From Auanema rhodensis (taxonomy: Eukaryota > Nematoda > Chromadorea > Rhabditida > Rhabditidae), in assembly GCA_964057225.1 (NCBI GenBank), contig OZ059899.1:248001-312000 (forward strand): a stretch of 64,000 bases of DNA. The letters run 5' to 3'. Positions within the stretch are counted from its first letter, which is position 1. Every line of letters begins with the position of its first letter. Below, in pieces: positions 42,049 to 55,900 of this stretch. Both the position numbers and the translations under genes were made by a program. Below the pieces are notes generated by a model. That model saw only the letters and a list, made by a program, of their open reading frames with translations. It was not told the DNA's origin and did no database searches.

Positions 42049-43456
42049 CAATATCAATAAAAATGTGTTTTTAGACTAATATGGACATGAGGAATCTAAT
42101 TTTGAAAACCGCATCTCTTTATCTTTCACGTGAAGCGAGTTACATACCAAGTGCACATCACGTGTACATTTAATTAGCATAAATTAAAGTTCACGTAAAT
42201 TTCAAAGTCATGGTTACCATGCACCAATATCAATAAAAATTTGTTTTTAGACTAATATGGACATGAGGAATCTAATTTTGAAAACCGCATCTCTTTATCT
42301 TTCACGTGAAGCGAGTTACATACCAAGTGCACATCACGTGTACATTTAATTAGCATAAATTAAAGTTCACGTAAATTTCAAAGTCATGGTTACCATGCAC
42401 CAATATCAATAAAAATTTGTTTTTAGACTAATATGGACATGAGGAATCTAATTTTGAAAACCGCATCTCTTTATCTTTCACGTGAAGCGATTTACATACC
42501 AAGTGCACATCACGTGTACATCTAATTAGCATAAATTAAAGTTCACGTAAATTTCAAAGTCGTGGTTACCATGCACCAATATCATTAAAAATTCGTTTTT
42601 AGACTAATATGGACATGGGGAATCTAATTTTGAAAACCGCATCTCTTTATCTTTCACGTGAAGCGAGTTACATACCAAGTGCACATCACGTGTACATTTA
42701 ATTAGCATAAATTAAAGTTCACGTAAATTTCAAAGTCATGGTTACCATGCACCAATATCAATAAAAATTTGTTTTTAGACTAATATGGACATGGGGAATC
42801 TAATTTTGAAAACCGCATCTCTTTATCTTTCACGTGAAGCGAGTTACATACCAAGTGCACATCACGTGTACATTTAATTAGCATAAATTAAAGTTCACGT
42901 AAATTTCAAAGTCGTGGTTACCATGCACCAATATCAATAAAAATTCGTTTTTAGACTAATATGGACATGGGGAATCTAACTTTGAAAACCGCATCTCTTT
43001 ATCTTTCACGTGAAGCGAGTTACATACCAAGTGCACATCACGTGTACATTTAATTAGCATAAATTAAAGTTCACTTAAATTTCAAAGTCATGGTTACCAT
43101 GCACCAATATCAATAAAAATTTGTTTTTAGACTAATATGGACATGAGGAATCTAATTTTGAAAACCGCATCTCTTTATCTTTCACGTGAAGCGAGTTACA
43201 TACCAAGTGCACATCACGTGTACATTTAATTAGCATAAATTAAAGTTCACGTAAATTTCAAAGTCATGGTTACCATGCACCAATATCAATAAAAATTTGT
43301 TTTTAGACTAATATGGACATGGGCAATCTAATTTTGAGAACCGCATCTCTTTATCTTTCACGTGAAGCGAGTTACATACCAAGTGCACATCACGTGTACA
43401 TTTAATTAGCATAAATTAAAGTTCACGTAAATTTCAAAGTCATGGTTACCATGCAC

Positions 43457-46272
43457 CAATATCAATAAAAATTTGTTTTTAGACTAATATGGACATGGGG
43501 AATCTAATTTTGAAAACCGCATCTCTTTATCTTTCGCGTGAAGCGAGTTACATACCAGGTGCACATCACGTGTACATTTAATTAGCATAAATTAAAGTTC
43601 ACGTAAATTTCAAAGTCATGGTTACCATGCACCAATATCAATAAAAATTTGTTTTTAGACTAATATGGACATGGGGAATCTAATTTTGAAAACCGCATCA
43701 CTTTATCTTTCACGTGAAGCGAGTTACATACCAAGTGCACATCACGTGTACATTTCATTAGCATAAATTAAAGTTCACGTAAAATTCAAAGTCATGGTTA
43801 CCATGCACCAATATCAATAAAAATTTGTTTTTAGACTAATATGGACATGGGGAATCTAATGTTGAAAACCGCATCTCTTTATCTTTCACGTGAAGCGAGT
43901 TACATACCAAGTGCACATCACGTGTACATTTAATTAGCATAAATTAAAGTTCACGTAAATTTCAAAGTCATGGTTACCATGCACCAATATCAATAAAAAT
44001 TTGTTTTTAGACTAATATGGACATGGGGAATCTAATTTTGAAAACCGCATCACTTTATCTTTCACGTGAAGCGAGTTACATACCAAGTGCACATCACGTG
44101 TACATTTAATTAGCATAAATTAAAGTTCACGTAAATTTCAAAGTCATGGTTACCATGCACCAATATCAATAAAAATTTGTTTTTAGACTAATATGGACAT
44201 GGGCAATCTAATTTTGAGAACCGCATCTCTTTATCTTTCACGTGAAGCGAGTTACATACCAAGTGCACATCACGTGTACATTTAATTAGCATAAATTAAA
44301 GTTCACGTAAATTTCAAAGTCATGGTTACCATGCACCAATATCAATAAAAATTTGTTTTTAGACTAATATGGACATGAGGAATCTAATTTTGAAAACCGC
44401 ATCTCTTTATCTTTCACGTGAAGCGAGTTACATACCAAGTGCACATCACGTGTACATTTAATTAGCATAAATTAAAGTTCACGTAAATTTCAAAGTCATG
44501 GTTACCATGCACCAATATCAATAAAAATTTGTTTTTAGACTAATATGGACATGAGGAATCTAATTTTGAAAACCGCATCTCTTTATCTTTCACGTGAAGC
44601 GAGTTACATACCAAGTGCACATCACGTGTACATTTAATTAGCATAAATTAAAGTTCACGTAAATTTCAAAGTCATGGTTACCATGCACCAATATCAATAA
44701 AAATTTGTTTTTAGACTAATATGGACATGAGGAATCTAATTTTGAAAACCGCATCTCTTTATCTTTCACGTGAAGCGAGTTACATACCAAGTGCACATCA
44801 CGTGTACATTTAATTAGCATAAATTAAAGTTCACGTAAATTTCAAAATCGTGGTTACCATGCACCAATATCATTAAAAATTCGTTTTTAGACTAATATAG
44901 ACATGGGGAATCTAATTTTGAAAACCGCATCTCTTTATCTTTCACGTGAAGCGAGTTACATACCAAGTGCACATCACGTGTACATTTAATTAGCATAAAT
45001 TAAAGTTCACGTAAATTTCAAAGTCATGGTTACCATGCACCAATATCAATAAAAATTTGTTTTTAGACTAATATGGACATGGGGAATCTAATTTTGAAAA
45101 CCGCATATCTTTATCTTTCACGTGAAGCGAGTTACATACCAAGTGCACATCACGTGTACATTTAATTAGCATAAATTAAAGTTCACGTAAATTTCAAAGT
45201 CGTGGTTACCATGCACCAATATCAATAAAAATTCGTTTTTAGACTAATATGGACATGGGGAATCTAACTTTGAAAACCGCATCTCTTTATCTTTCACGTG
45301 AAGCGAGTTACATACCAAGTGCACATCACGTGTACATTTAATTAGCATAAATTAAAGTTCACGTAAATTTCAAAGTCATGGTTACCATGCACCAATATCA
45401 ATAAAAATTTGTTTTTAGACTAATATGGACATGAGGAATCTAATTTTGAAAACCGCATCTCTTTATCTTTCACGTGAAGCGAGTTACATACCAAGTGCAC
45501 ATCACGTGTACATTTAATTAGCATAAACTAAAGTTCACGTAAATTTCAAAGTCATGGTTACCATGCACCAATATCAATAAAAATTTGTTTTTAGACTAAT
45601 ATGGACATGGGCAATCTAATTTTGAGAACCGCATCTCTTTATCTTTCACGTGAAGCGAGTTACATACCAAGTGCTCATCACGTGTACATTTAATTAGCAT
45701 AAATTAAAGTTCACGTAAATTTCAAAGTCATGGTTACCATGCACCAATATCAATAAAAATTTGTTTTTAGACTAATATGGACATGGGGAATCTAATTTTG
45801 AAAACCGCATCTCTTTATCTTTCGCGTGAAGCGAGTTACATACCAGGTGCACATCACGTGTACATTTAATTAGCATAAATTAAAGTTCACGTAAATTTCA
45901 AAGTCATGGTTACCATGCACCAATATCAATAAAAATTTGTTTTTAGACTAATATGGACATGGGGAATCTAATTTTAAAAACCGCATCACTTTATCTTTCA
46001 CGTGAAGCGAGTTACATACCAAGTGCACATCACGTGTACATTTCATTAGCATAAATTAAAGTTCACGTAAAATTCAAAGTCATGGTTACCATGCACCAAT
46101 ATCAATAAAAATTTGTTTTTAGACTAATATGGACATGGGGAATCTAATGTTGAAAACCGCATCTCTTTATCTTTCACGTGAAGCGAGTTACATACCAAGT
46201 GCACATCACGTGTACATTTAATTAGCATAAATTAAAGTTCACGTAAATTTCAAAGTCATGGTTACCATGCAC
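43457..46272 (+). repeat. 16-monomer higher-order unit, copy 1 (2,816 bp)
   Basis: Markers in order: TTTCGCGTG with CCAGGTGC; ATCACTT with TTTCATTAGC and AAAATTC; AATGTTG; ATCACTT; GGGCAATC with GAGAACC; three GAGGAATC monomers, the last with AAATCGTGG; ATATAGAC with ATTCG; CCGCATATC; ATTCG with TAACTTTG; GAGGAATC with AACTAAAG; GGGCAATC with GTGCTCATC (45671); TTTCGCGTG; TTTTAAAAACC with ATCACTT; AATGTTG. All recur in the following unit. The first four marker types recur at the end, so the unit has an internal repeat. Confidence 0.88.
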
Positions 46273-49088
46273 CAATATCAATAAAAATTTGTTTTTAGAC
46301 TAATATGGACATGGGGAATCTAATTTTGAAAACCGCATCTCTTTATCTTTCGCGTGAAGCGAGTTACATACCAGGTGCACATCACGTGTACATTTAATTA
46401 GCATAAATTAAAGTTCACGTAAATTTCAAAGTCATGGTTACCATGCACCAATATCAATAAAAATTTGTTTTTAGACTAATATGGACATGGGGAATCTAAT
46501 TTTGAAAACCGCATCACTTTATCTTTCACGTGAAGCGAGTTACATACCAAGTGCACATCACGTGTACATTTCATTAGCATAAATTAAAGTTCACGTAAAA
46601 TTCAAAGTCATGGTTACCATGCACCAATATCAATAAAAATTTGTTTTTAGACTAATATGGACATGGGGAATCTAATGTTGAAAACCGCATCTCTTTATCT
46701 TTCACGTGAAGCGAGTTACATACCAAGTGCACATCACGTGTACATTTAATTAGCATAAATTAAAGTTCACGTAAATTTCAAAGTCATGGTTACCATGCAC
46801 CAATATCAATAAAAATTTGTTTTTAGACTAATATGGACATGGGGAATCTAATTTTGAAAACCGCATCACTTTATCTTTCACGTGAAGCGTGTTACATACC
46901 AAGTGCACATCACGTGTACATTTAATTAGCATAAATTAAAGTTCACGTAAATTTCAAAGTCATGGTTACCATGCACCAATATCAATAAAAATTTGTTTTT
47001 AGACTAATATGGACATGGGCAATCTAATTTTGAGAACCGCATCTCTTTATCTTTCACGTGAAGCGAGTTACATACCAAGTGCACATCACGTGTACATTTA
47101 ATTAGCATAAATTAAAGTTCACGTAAATTTCAAAGTCATGGTTACCATGCACCAATATCAATAAAAATTTGTTTTTAGACTAATATGGACATGAGGAATC
47201 TAATTTTGAAAACCGCATCTCTTTATCTTTCACGTGAAGCGAGTTACATACCAAGTGCACATCACGTGTACATTTAATTAGCATAAATTAAAGTTCACGT
47301 AAATTTCAAAGTCATGGTTACCATGCACCAATATCAATAAAAATTTGTTTTTAGACTAATATGGACATGAGGAATCTAATTTTGAAAACCGCATCTCTTT
47401 ATCTTTCACGTGAAGCGAGTTACATACCAAGTGCACATCACGTGTACATTTAATTAGCATAAATTAAAGTTCACGTAAATTTCAAAGTCATGGTTACCAT
47501 GCACCAATATCAATAAAAATTTGTTTTTAGACTAATATGGACATGAGGAATCTAATTTTGAAAACCGCATCTCTTTATCTTTCACGTGAAGCGAGTTACA
47601 TACCAAGTGCACATCACGTGTACATTTAATTAGCATAAATTAAAGTTCACGTAAATTTCAAAATCGTGGTTACCATGCACCAATATCATTAAAAATTCGT
47701 TTTTAGACTAATATAGACATGGGGAATCTAATTTTGAAAACCGCATCTCTTTATCTTTCACGTGAAGCGAGTTACATACCAAGTGCACATCACGTGTACA
47801 TTTAATTAGCATAAATTAAAGTTCACGTAAATTTCAAAGTCATGGTTACCATGCACCAATATCAATAAAAATTTGTTTTTAGACTAATATGGACATGGGG
47901 AATCTAATTTTGAAAACCGCATATCTTTATCTTTCACGTGAAGCGAGTTACATACCAAGTGCACATCACGTGTACATTTAATTAGCATAAATTAAAGTTC
48001 ACGTAAATTTCAAAGTCGTGGTTACCATGCACCAATATCAATAAAAATTCGTTTTTAGACTAATATGGACATGGGGAATCTAACTTTGAAAACCGCATCT
48101 CTTTATCTTTCACGTGAAGCGAGTTACATACCAAGTGCACATCACGTGTACATTTAATTAGCATAAATTAAAGTTCACGTAAATTTCAAAGTCATGGTTA
48201 CCATGCACCAATATCAATAAAAATTTGTTTTTAGACTAATATGGACATGAGGAATCTAATTTTGAAAACCGCATCTCTTTATCTTTCACGTGAAGCGAGT
48301 TACATACCAAGTGCACATCACGTGTACATTTAATTAGCATAAACTAAAGTTCACGTAAATTTCAAAGTCATGGTTACCATGCACCAATATCAATAAAAAT
48401 TTGTTTTTAGACTAATATGGACATGGGCAATCTAATTTTGAGAACCGCATCTCTTTATCTTTCACGTGAAGCGAGTTACATACCAAGTGCTCATCACGTG
48501 TACATTTAATTAGCATAAATTAAAGTTCACGTAAATTTCAAAGTCATGGTTACCATGCACCAATATCAATAAAAATTTGTTTTTAGACTAATATGGACAT
48601 GGGGAATCTAATTTTGAAAACCGCATCTCTTTATCTTTCGCGTGAAGCGAGTTACATACCAGGTGCACATCACGTGTACATTTAATTAGCATAAATTAAA
48701 GTTCACGTAAATTTCAAAGTCATGGTTACCATGCACCAATATCAATAAAAATTTGTTTTTAGACTAATATGGACATGGGGAATCTAATTTTAAAAACCGC
48801 ATCACTTTATCTTTCACGTGAAGCGAGTTACATACCAAGTGCACATCACGTGTACATTTCATTAGCATAAATTAAAGTTCACGTAAAATTCAAAGTCATG
48901 GTTACCATGCACCAATATCAATAAAAATTTGTTTTTAGACTAATATGGACATGGGGAATCTAATGTTGAAAACCGCATCTCTTTATCTTTCACGTGAAGC
49001 GAGTTACATACCAAGTGCACATCACGTGTACATTTAATTAGCATAAATTAAAGTTCACGTAAATTTCAAAGTCATGGTTACCATGCAC
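46273..49088 (+). repeat. 16-monomer higher-order unit, copy 2 (2,816 bp)
   Basis: This direct tandem copy of 43457-46272 has the same ordered markers at +2,816 bp, for example GTGCTCATC at 48487 and ATATAGAC near 47713. A private change is GCGTGTTAC near 46888. The next monomer (49089) repeats AATGTTG, then the pattern changes to GTTTTTTGAC/GAGGAATC monomers. Confidence 0.88.
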
Positions 49089-50400
49089 CAATATCAATAA
49101 AAATTTGTTTTTAGACTAATATGGACATGGGGAATCTAATGTTGAAAACCGCATCTCTTTATCTTTCACGTGAAGCGAGTTACATACCAAGTGCACATCA
49201 CGTGTACATTTAATTAGCATAAATTAAAGTTCACGTAAATTTCAAAGTCATGGTTACCATGAACCAATATCAATAAAAATTTGTTTTTTGACTAATATGG
49301 ACATGGGGAATCTAATTTTGAAAACCGCATCTCTTTATCTTTCACGTGAAGCGAGTTACATACCAAGTGCACATCACGTGTACATTTAATTAGCATAAAT
49401 TAAAGTTCACGTAAATTTCAAAGTCATGGTTACCATGCACCAATATCAATAAAAATTTGTTTTTAGACTAATATGGACATGAGGAATCTAATTTTGAAAA
49501 CCGCATCTCTTTATCTTTCACGTGAAGCGAGTTACATACCAAGTGCACATCACGTGTACATTTAATTAGCATAAATTAAAGTTCACGTAAATTTCAAAGT
49601 CATGGTTACCATGCACCAATATCAATAAAAATTTGTTTTTAGACTAATATGGACATGAGGAATCTAATTTTGAAAACCGCATCTCTTTATCTTTCACGTG
49701 AAGCGAGTTACATACCAAGTGCACATCACGTGTACATTTAATTAGCATAAATTAAAGTTCACGTAAATTTCAAAGTCATGGTTACCATGCACCAATATCA
49801 ATAAAAATTTGTTTTTAGACTAATATGGACATGGGGAATCTAATTTTGAAAACCGCATCTCTTTATCTTTCACGTGAAGCGAGTTACATACCAAGTGCAC
49901 ATCACGTGTACATTTAATTAGCATAAATTAAAGTTCACGTAAATTTCAAAGTCATGGTTACCATGAACCAATATCAATAAAAATTTGTTTTTTGACTAAT
50001 ATGGACATGGGGAATCTAATTTTGAAAACCGCATCTCTTTATCTTTCACGTGAAGCGAGTTACATACCAAGTGCACATCACGTGTACATTTAATTAGCAT
50101 AAATTAAAGTTCACGTAAATTTCAAAGTCATGGTTACCATGCACCAATATCAATAAAAATTTGTTTTTAGACTAATATGGACATGAGGAATCTAATTTTG
50201 AAAACCGCATCTCTTTATCTTTCACGTGAAGCGAGTTACATACCAAGTGCACATCACGTGTACATTTAATTAGCATAAATTAAAGTTCACGTAAATTTCA
50301 AAGTCATGGTTACCATGAACCAATATCAATAAAAATTTGTTTTTTGACTAATATGGACATGGGGAATCTAATTTTGAAAACCTCATCTCTTTATCTTTCA

Positions 50401-52432
50401 CGTGAAGCGAGTTACATACCAAGTGCACATCACGTGTACATTTAATTAGCATAAATTAAAGTTCACGTAAATTTCAAAGTCATGGTTACCATGCACCAAT
50501 ATCAATAAAAATTTGTTTTTAGACTAATATGGACATGAGGAATCTAATTTTGAAAACCGCATCTCTTTATCTTTCACGTGAAGCGAGTTACATACCAAGT
50601 GCACATCACGTGTACATTTAATTAGCATAAATTAAAGTTCACGTAAATTTCAAAGTCATGGTTACCATGCACCAATATCAATAAAAATTTGTTTTTAGAC
50701 TAATATGGACATGAGGAATCTAATTTTGAAAACCGCATCTCTTTATCTTTCACGTGAAGCGAGTTACATACCAAGTGCACATCACGTGTACATTTAATTA
50801 GCATAAATTAAAGTTCACGTAAATTTCAAAGTCATGGTTACTATGCACCAATATCAATAAAAATTTGTTTTTAGACTAATATGGACATGAGGAATCTAAT
50901 TTTGAAAACCGCATCTCTTTATCTTTCACGTGCAGCGAGTTACATACCAAGTGCACATCACGTGTACATTTAATTAGCATAAATTAAAGTTCACGTAAAT
51001 TTCAAAGTCATGGTTACCATGCACCAATATCAATAAAAATTTGTTTTTAGACTAATATGGACATGGGGAATCTAATTTTGAAAACCGCATCTCTTTATAT
51101 TTCACGTGAAGCGAGTTACATACCAAGTGCACATCACGTGTACATTTAATTAGCATAAATTAAAGTTCACGTAAATTTCAAAGTCATGGTTACCACGAAC
51201 CAATATCAATAAAAATTTGTTTTTAGACTAATATGGACATGGGGAATCTAATTTTGAAAACCGCATCTCTTTATCTTTCACGTGAAGCGAGTTACATACC
51301 AAGTGCACATCACGTGTACATTTAATTAGCATAAATTAAAGTTCACGTAAATTTCAAAGTCATGGTTACCATGCACCAATATCAATAAAAATTTGTTTTT
51401 AGACTAATATGGACATGGGGAATCTAATTTTGAAAACCGCATCTCTTTATCTTCCACGTGAAGCGAGTTACATACCAAGTGCACATCACGTGTACATTTA
51501 ATTAGCATAAATTAAAGTTCACGTAAATTTCAAAGTCATGGTTACCATGCACCAATATCAATAAAAATTTGTTTTTAGACTAATATGGACATGGGGAATC
51601 TAATTTTGAAAACCGCATCTCTTTATCTTCCACGTGAAGCGAGTTACATACCAAGTGCACATCACGTGTACATTTAATTAGCATAAATTAAAGTTCACGT
51701 AAATTTCAAAGTCATGGTTACCATGCACCAATATCAAAAAAAATCTGTTTTTAGACTAATATGGACATGGGGAATCTAATTTTGAAAACCGCATCTCTTT
51801 ATCTTTCACGTGAAGCGAGTTACATACCAAGTGCACATCACGTGTACATTTAATTAGCATAAATTAAAGTTCACGTAAATTTCAAAGTCATGGTTACCAT
51901 GCACCAATATCAATAAAAATTTGTTTTTAGACTAATATGGACATGGGGAATCTAATTTTGAAAACCGCATCTCTTTATCTTTCACGTGAAGCGAGTTACA
52001 TATCAAGTGCACATCACGTGTACATTTAATTAGCATAAATTAAAGTTCACGTAAATTTCAAAGTCATGGTTACCATTAACCAATATCAATAAAAATTTGT
52101 TTTTAGACTAATATGGACATGGGGAATCTAATTTTGAAAACCGCATCTCTTTATCTTTCACGTGAAGCGAGTTACATACCAAGTGCACATCACGTGTACA
52201 TTTAATTAGCATAAATTAAAGTTCACGTAAATTTCAAAGTCATGGTTACCATGCACCAATATCAATAAAAATTTGTTTTTAGACTAATATGGACATGGGC
52301 AATCTAATTTTGAAAACCGCATCTCTTTATCTTTCAAGTGAAGCGAGTTACATACCAAGTGCACATCACGTGTACATTTAATTAGCATAAATTAAAGTTC
52401 ACGTAAATTTCAAAGTCATGGTTACCATGCAC
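50401..52432 (+). repeat. Left arm of 2-kb inverted repeat (direct-orientation copy of segment S)
   Basis: Diagnostic variants here are mirrored by their reverse complements at positions summing to 107,140. Pairs checked: GAGGAATC 50537 and 50889; CGTGCAGCGAG 50929-50939 with 56201-56211; CCACGAACC 51193 with 55947; CTTCCACG 51451 and 51627 with 55689 and 55513; the A-run variant ending TCTG at 51735 with 55405; TATCAAG 52001 with 55139; CAAGTGAAG near 52338 with 54802. Outside this interval the markers stop matching (for example CCTCATCTC at 50391 has no partner). It is about 2,032 bp. Confidence 0.85.
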
Positions 52433-52960
52433 CAATATCAATAAAAATTTGTTTTTAGACTAATATGGACATGGGGAATCTAATTTTGAAAACCGCATCT
52501 CTTTATCTTTCACGTGAAGCGAGTTACATATCAAGTGCACATCACGTGTACATTTAATTAGCATAAATTAAAGTTCACGTAAATTTCAAAGTCATGGTTA
52601 CCATTAACCAATATCAATAAAAATTTGTTTTTAGACTAATATGGACATGGGGAATCTAATTTTGAAAACCGCATCTCTTTATCTTTCACGTGAAGCGAGT
52701 TACATACCAAGTGCACATCACGTGTACATTTAATTAGCATAAATTAAAGTTCACGTAAATTTCAAAGTCATGGTTACCATGCACCAATATCAATAAAAAT
52801 TTGTTTTTAGACTAATATGGACATGGGCAATCTAATTTTGAAAACCGCATCTCTTTATCTTTCAAGTGAAGCGAGTTACATACCAAGTGCACATCACGTG
52901 TACATTTAATTAGCATAAATTAAAGTTCACGTAAATTTCAAAGTCATGGTTACCATGCAC
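51905..52960 (+). repeat. Three-monomer unit duplicated (51905-52432 and 52433-52960)
   Basis: The unit is a monomer with CATATCAAGTGC ending CCATTAAC, a plain monomer, and a monomer with GGGCAATC and TTCAAGTGAAG. The second copy is 528 bp downstream (TATCAAG at 52001 and 52529). It ends at 52960, only 9 bp before the orientation switch. The second copy has no mirrored counterpart at the expected place in the inverted block, so it may have arisen with, or after, the rearrangement. Confidence 0.85.
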
Positions 52961-52978
52961 CAATATCAAAAATTTACG
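52961..52978. other. Left junction of inverted block (direct to reverse orientation)
   Basis: The direct array runs as CAATATCAA to 52969, and 52970 begins AAATTTACGCG, which is the reverse strand of the monomer from position 154 downward. No filler bases are seen. The palindromic hexamer AAATTT at 52970-52975 occurs in both parent contexts (AAAATTTG at 12-19 and TAAATTTC at 148-155), so up to 6 bp of microhomology is possible if three bases (TAA) were trimmed. The adjacent ACGCG (usually ACGTG) is a private change. Confidence 0.92.
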
Positions 52979-55900
52979 CGAACTTTAATTTATGCTAATT
53001 AAATGTACACGTGATGTGCACTTGGTATGTAACTCGTTTCACGTGAAAGATAAAGAGATGCGGTTTTCAAAATTAGATTCCCCATGTCCATATTAGTCTA
53101 AAAACAAATTTTTATTGATATTGGTTAATGGTAACCATGACTTTGAAATTTACGTGAACTTTAATTTATGCTAATTAAATGTACACGTGATGTGCACTTG
53201 ATATGTAACTCGCTTCACGTGAAAGATAAAGAGATGCGGTTTTCAAAATTAGATTCCCCATGTCCATATTAGTCTAAAAACAAATTTTTATTGATATTGG
53301 TGCATGGTAACCATGACTTTGAAATTTACGTGAACTTTAATTTATGCTAATTAAATGTACACGTGATGTGCACTTGGTATGTAACTCGCTTCACGTGAAA
53401 GATAAAGAGATGCGGTTTTCAAAATTAGATTCCCCATGTCCATATTAGTCTAAAAACAGATTTTTATTGATATTGGTGCATGGTAACCATGACTTTGAAA
53501 TTTACGTGAACTTTAATTTATGCTAATTAAATGTACACGTGATGTGCACTTGGTATGTAACTCGCTTCACGTGAAAGATAAAGAGATGCGGTTCTCAAAA
53601 TTAGATTCCCCATGTCCATATTAGTCTAAAAACAAATTTTTATTGATATTGGTGCATGGTAACCATGACTTTGAAATTTACGTGAACTTTAATTTATGCT
53701 AATTAAATGTACACGTGATGTGCACTTGGTATGTAACTCGCTTCACGTGAAAGATAAAGAGATGCGGTTTTCAAAATTAGATTCCTCATGTACATATTAG
53801 TCTAAAAACAAATTTTTATTGATATTGGTGCATGGTAACCATGACTTTGAAATTTACGTGAACTTTAATTTATGCTAATTAAATGTACACGTGATGTGCA
53901 CTTGGTATGTAACTCGCTTCACGTGAAAGATAAAGAGATGCGGTTTTCAAAGTTAGATTCCCCATGTCCATATTAGTCTAAAAACAAATTTTTATTGATA
54001 TTGGTGCATGGTAACCATGACTTTGAAATTTACGTGAACTTTAATTTATGCTAATTAAATGTACACGTGATGTGCACTTGGTATGTAACTCGCTTCACTT
54101 GAAAGATAAAGAGATGCGGTTTTCAAAATTAGATTGCTCATGTCCATATTAGTCTAAAAACAAATTTTTATTGATATTGGTGCATGGTAACCATGACTTT
54201 GAAATTTACGTGAACTTTAATTTATGCTAATTAAATGTACACGTGATGTGCACTTGGTATGTAACTCGCTTCACGTGAAATATAAAGAGATGCGGTTTTC
54301 AAAATTAGATTCCCCATGTCCATATTAGTCTAAAAACAAATTTTTATTGATATTGGTGCATGGTAACCATGACTTTGAAATTTACGTGAACTTTAATTTA
54401 TGCTAATTAAATGTACACGTGATGTGCACTTGGTATGTAACTCGCTTCACGTGAAAGATAAAGAGATGCGGTTTTCAAAATTAGATTCCTCATGTACATA
54501 TTAGTCTAAAAACAAATTTTTATTGATATTGGTGCATGGTAACCATGACTTTGAAATTTACGTGAACTTTAATTTATGCTAATTAAATGTACACGTGATG
54601 TGCACTTGGTATGTAACTCGCTTCACGTGAAAGATAAAGAGATGCGGTTTTCAAAATTAGATTCCCCATGTCCATATTAGTCTAAAAACAAATTTTTATT
54701 GATATTGGTGCATGGTAACCATGACTTTGAAATTTACGTGAACTTTAATTTATGCTAATTAAATGTACACGTGATGTGCACTTGGTATGTAACTCGCTTC
54801 ACTTGAAAGATAAAGAGATGCGGTTTTCAAAATTAGATTGCCCATGTCCATATTAGTCTAAAAACAAATTTTTATTGATATTGGTGCATGGTAACCATGA
54901 CTTTGAAATTTACGTGAACTTTAATTTATGCTAATTAAATGTACACGTGATGTGCACTTGGTATGTAACTCGCTTCACGTGAAAGATAAAGAGATGCGGT
55001 TTTCAAAATTAGATTCCCCATGTCCATATTAGTCTAAAAACAAATTTTTATTGATATTGGTTAATGGTAACCATGACTTTGAAATTTACGTGAACTTTAA
55101 TTTATGCTAATTAAATGTACACGTGATGTGCACTTGATATGTAACTCGCTTCACGTGAAAGATAAAGAGATGCGGTTTTCAAAATTAGATTCCCCATGTC
55201 CATATTAGTCTAAAAACAAATTTTTATTGATATTGGTGCATGGTAACCATGACTTTGAAATTTACGTGAACTTTAATTTATGCTAATTAAATGTACACGT
55301 GATGTGCACTTGGTATGTAACTCGCTTCACGTGAAAGATAAAGAGATGCGGTTTTCAAAATTAGATTCCCCATGTCCATATTAGTCTAAAAACAGATTTT
55401 TTTTGATATTGGTGCATGGTAACCATGACTTTGAAATTTACGTGAACTTTAATTTATGCTAATTAAATGTACACGTGATGTGCACTTGGTATGTAACTCG
55501 CTTCACGTGGAAGATAAAGAGATGCGGTTTTCAAAATTAGATTCCCCATGTCCATATTAGTCTAAAAACAAATTTTTATTGATATTGGTGCATGGTAACC
55601 ATGACTTTGAAATTTACGTGAACTTTAATTTATGCTAATTAAATGTACACGTGATGTGCACTTGGTATGTAACTCGCTTCACGTGGAAGATAAAGAGATG
55701 CGGTTTTCAAAATTAGATTCCCCATGTCCATATTAGTCTAAAAACAAATTTTTATTGATATTGGTGCATGGTAACCATGACTTTGAAATTTACGTGAACT
55801 TTAATTTATGCTAATTAAATGTACACGTGATGTGCACTTGGTATGTAACTCGCTTCACGTGAAAGATAAAGAGATGCGGTTTTCAAAATTAGATTCCCCA

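Larger units (their letters stand above)
1..52969 (+). repeat. Satellite array, direct-orientation block (301 x 176 bp monomers plus 9 bp)
   Basis: Head-to-tail copies of one AT-rich monomer fill this interval with no interruption. Taking CAATATCAAT as monomer position 1, copies start at 1, 177, 353 and so on. The last complete copy ends at 52960, followed by nine bases of another. 301 x 176 would end at 52976; the 16-base shortfall matches the length variants I can list: twelve 1-bp losses in the A-tract between 32.5 and 38.6 kb, a 2-bp loss near 3050, 1-bp losses near 5287, 5640, 39778 and 41187, and 1-bp gains near 4272 and 7246. Monomers differ mostly at single positions, and many differences recur in blocks. 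No transposon, gene or unique DNA interrupts the array. This is typical of centromeric or pericentromeric heterochromatin; the satellite family is not recognised. Confidence 0.98.

Noticed and set aside
52961-52978. Transposon or other insertion at the orientation switch
   Set aside because: No non-satellite bases, terminal inverted repeats or target-site duplication are present; satellite in one orientation abuts satellite in the other.
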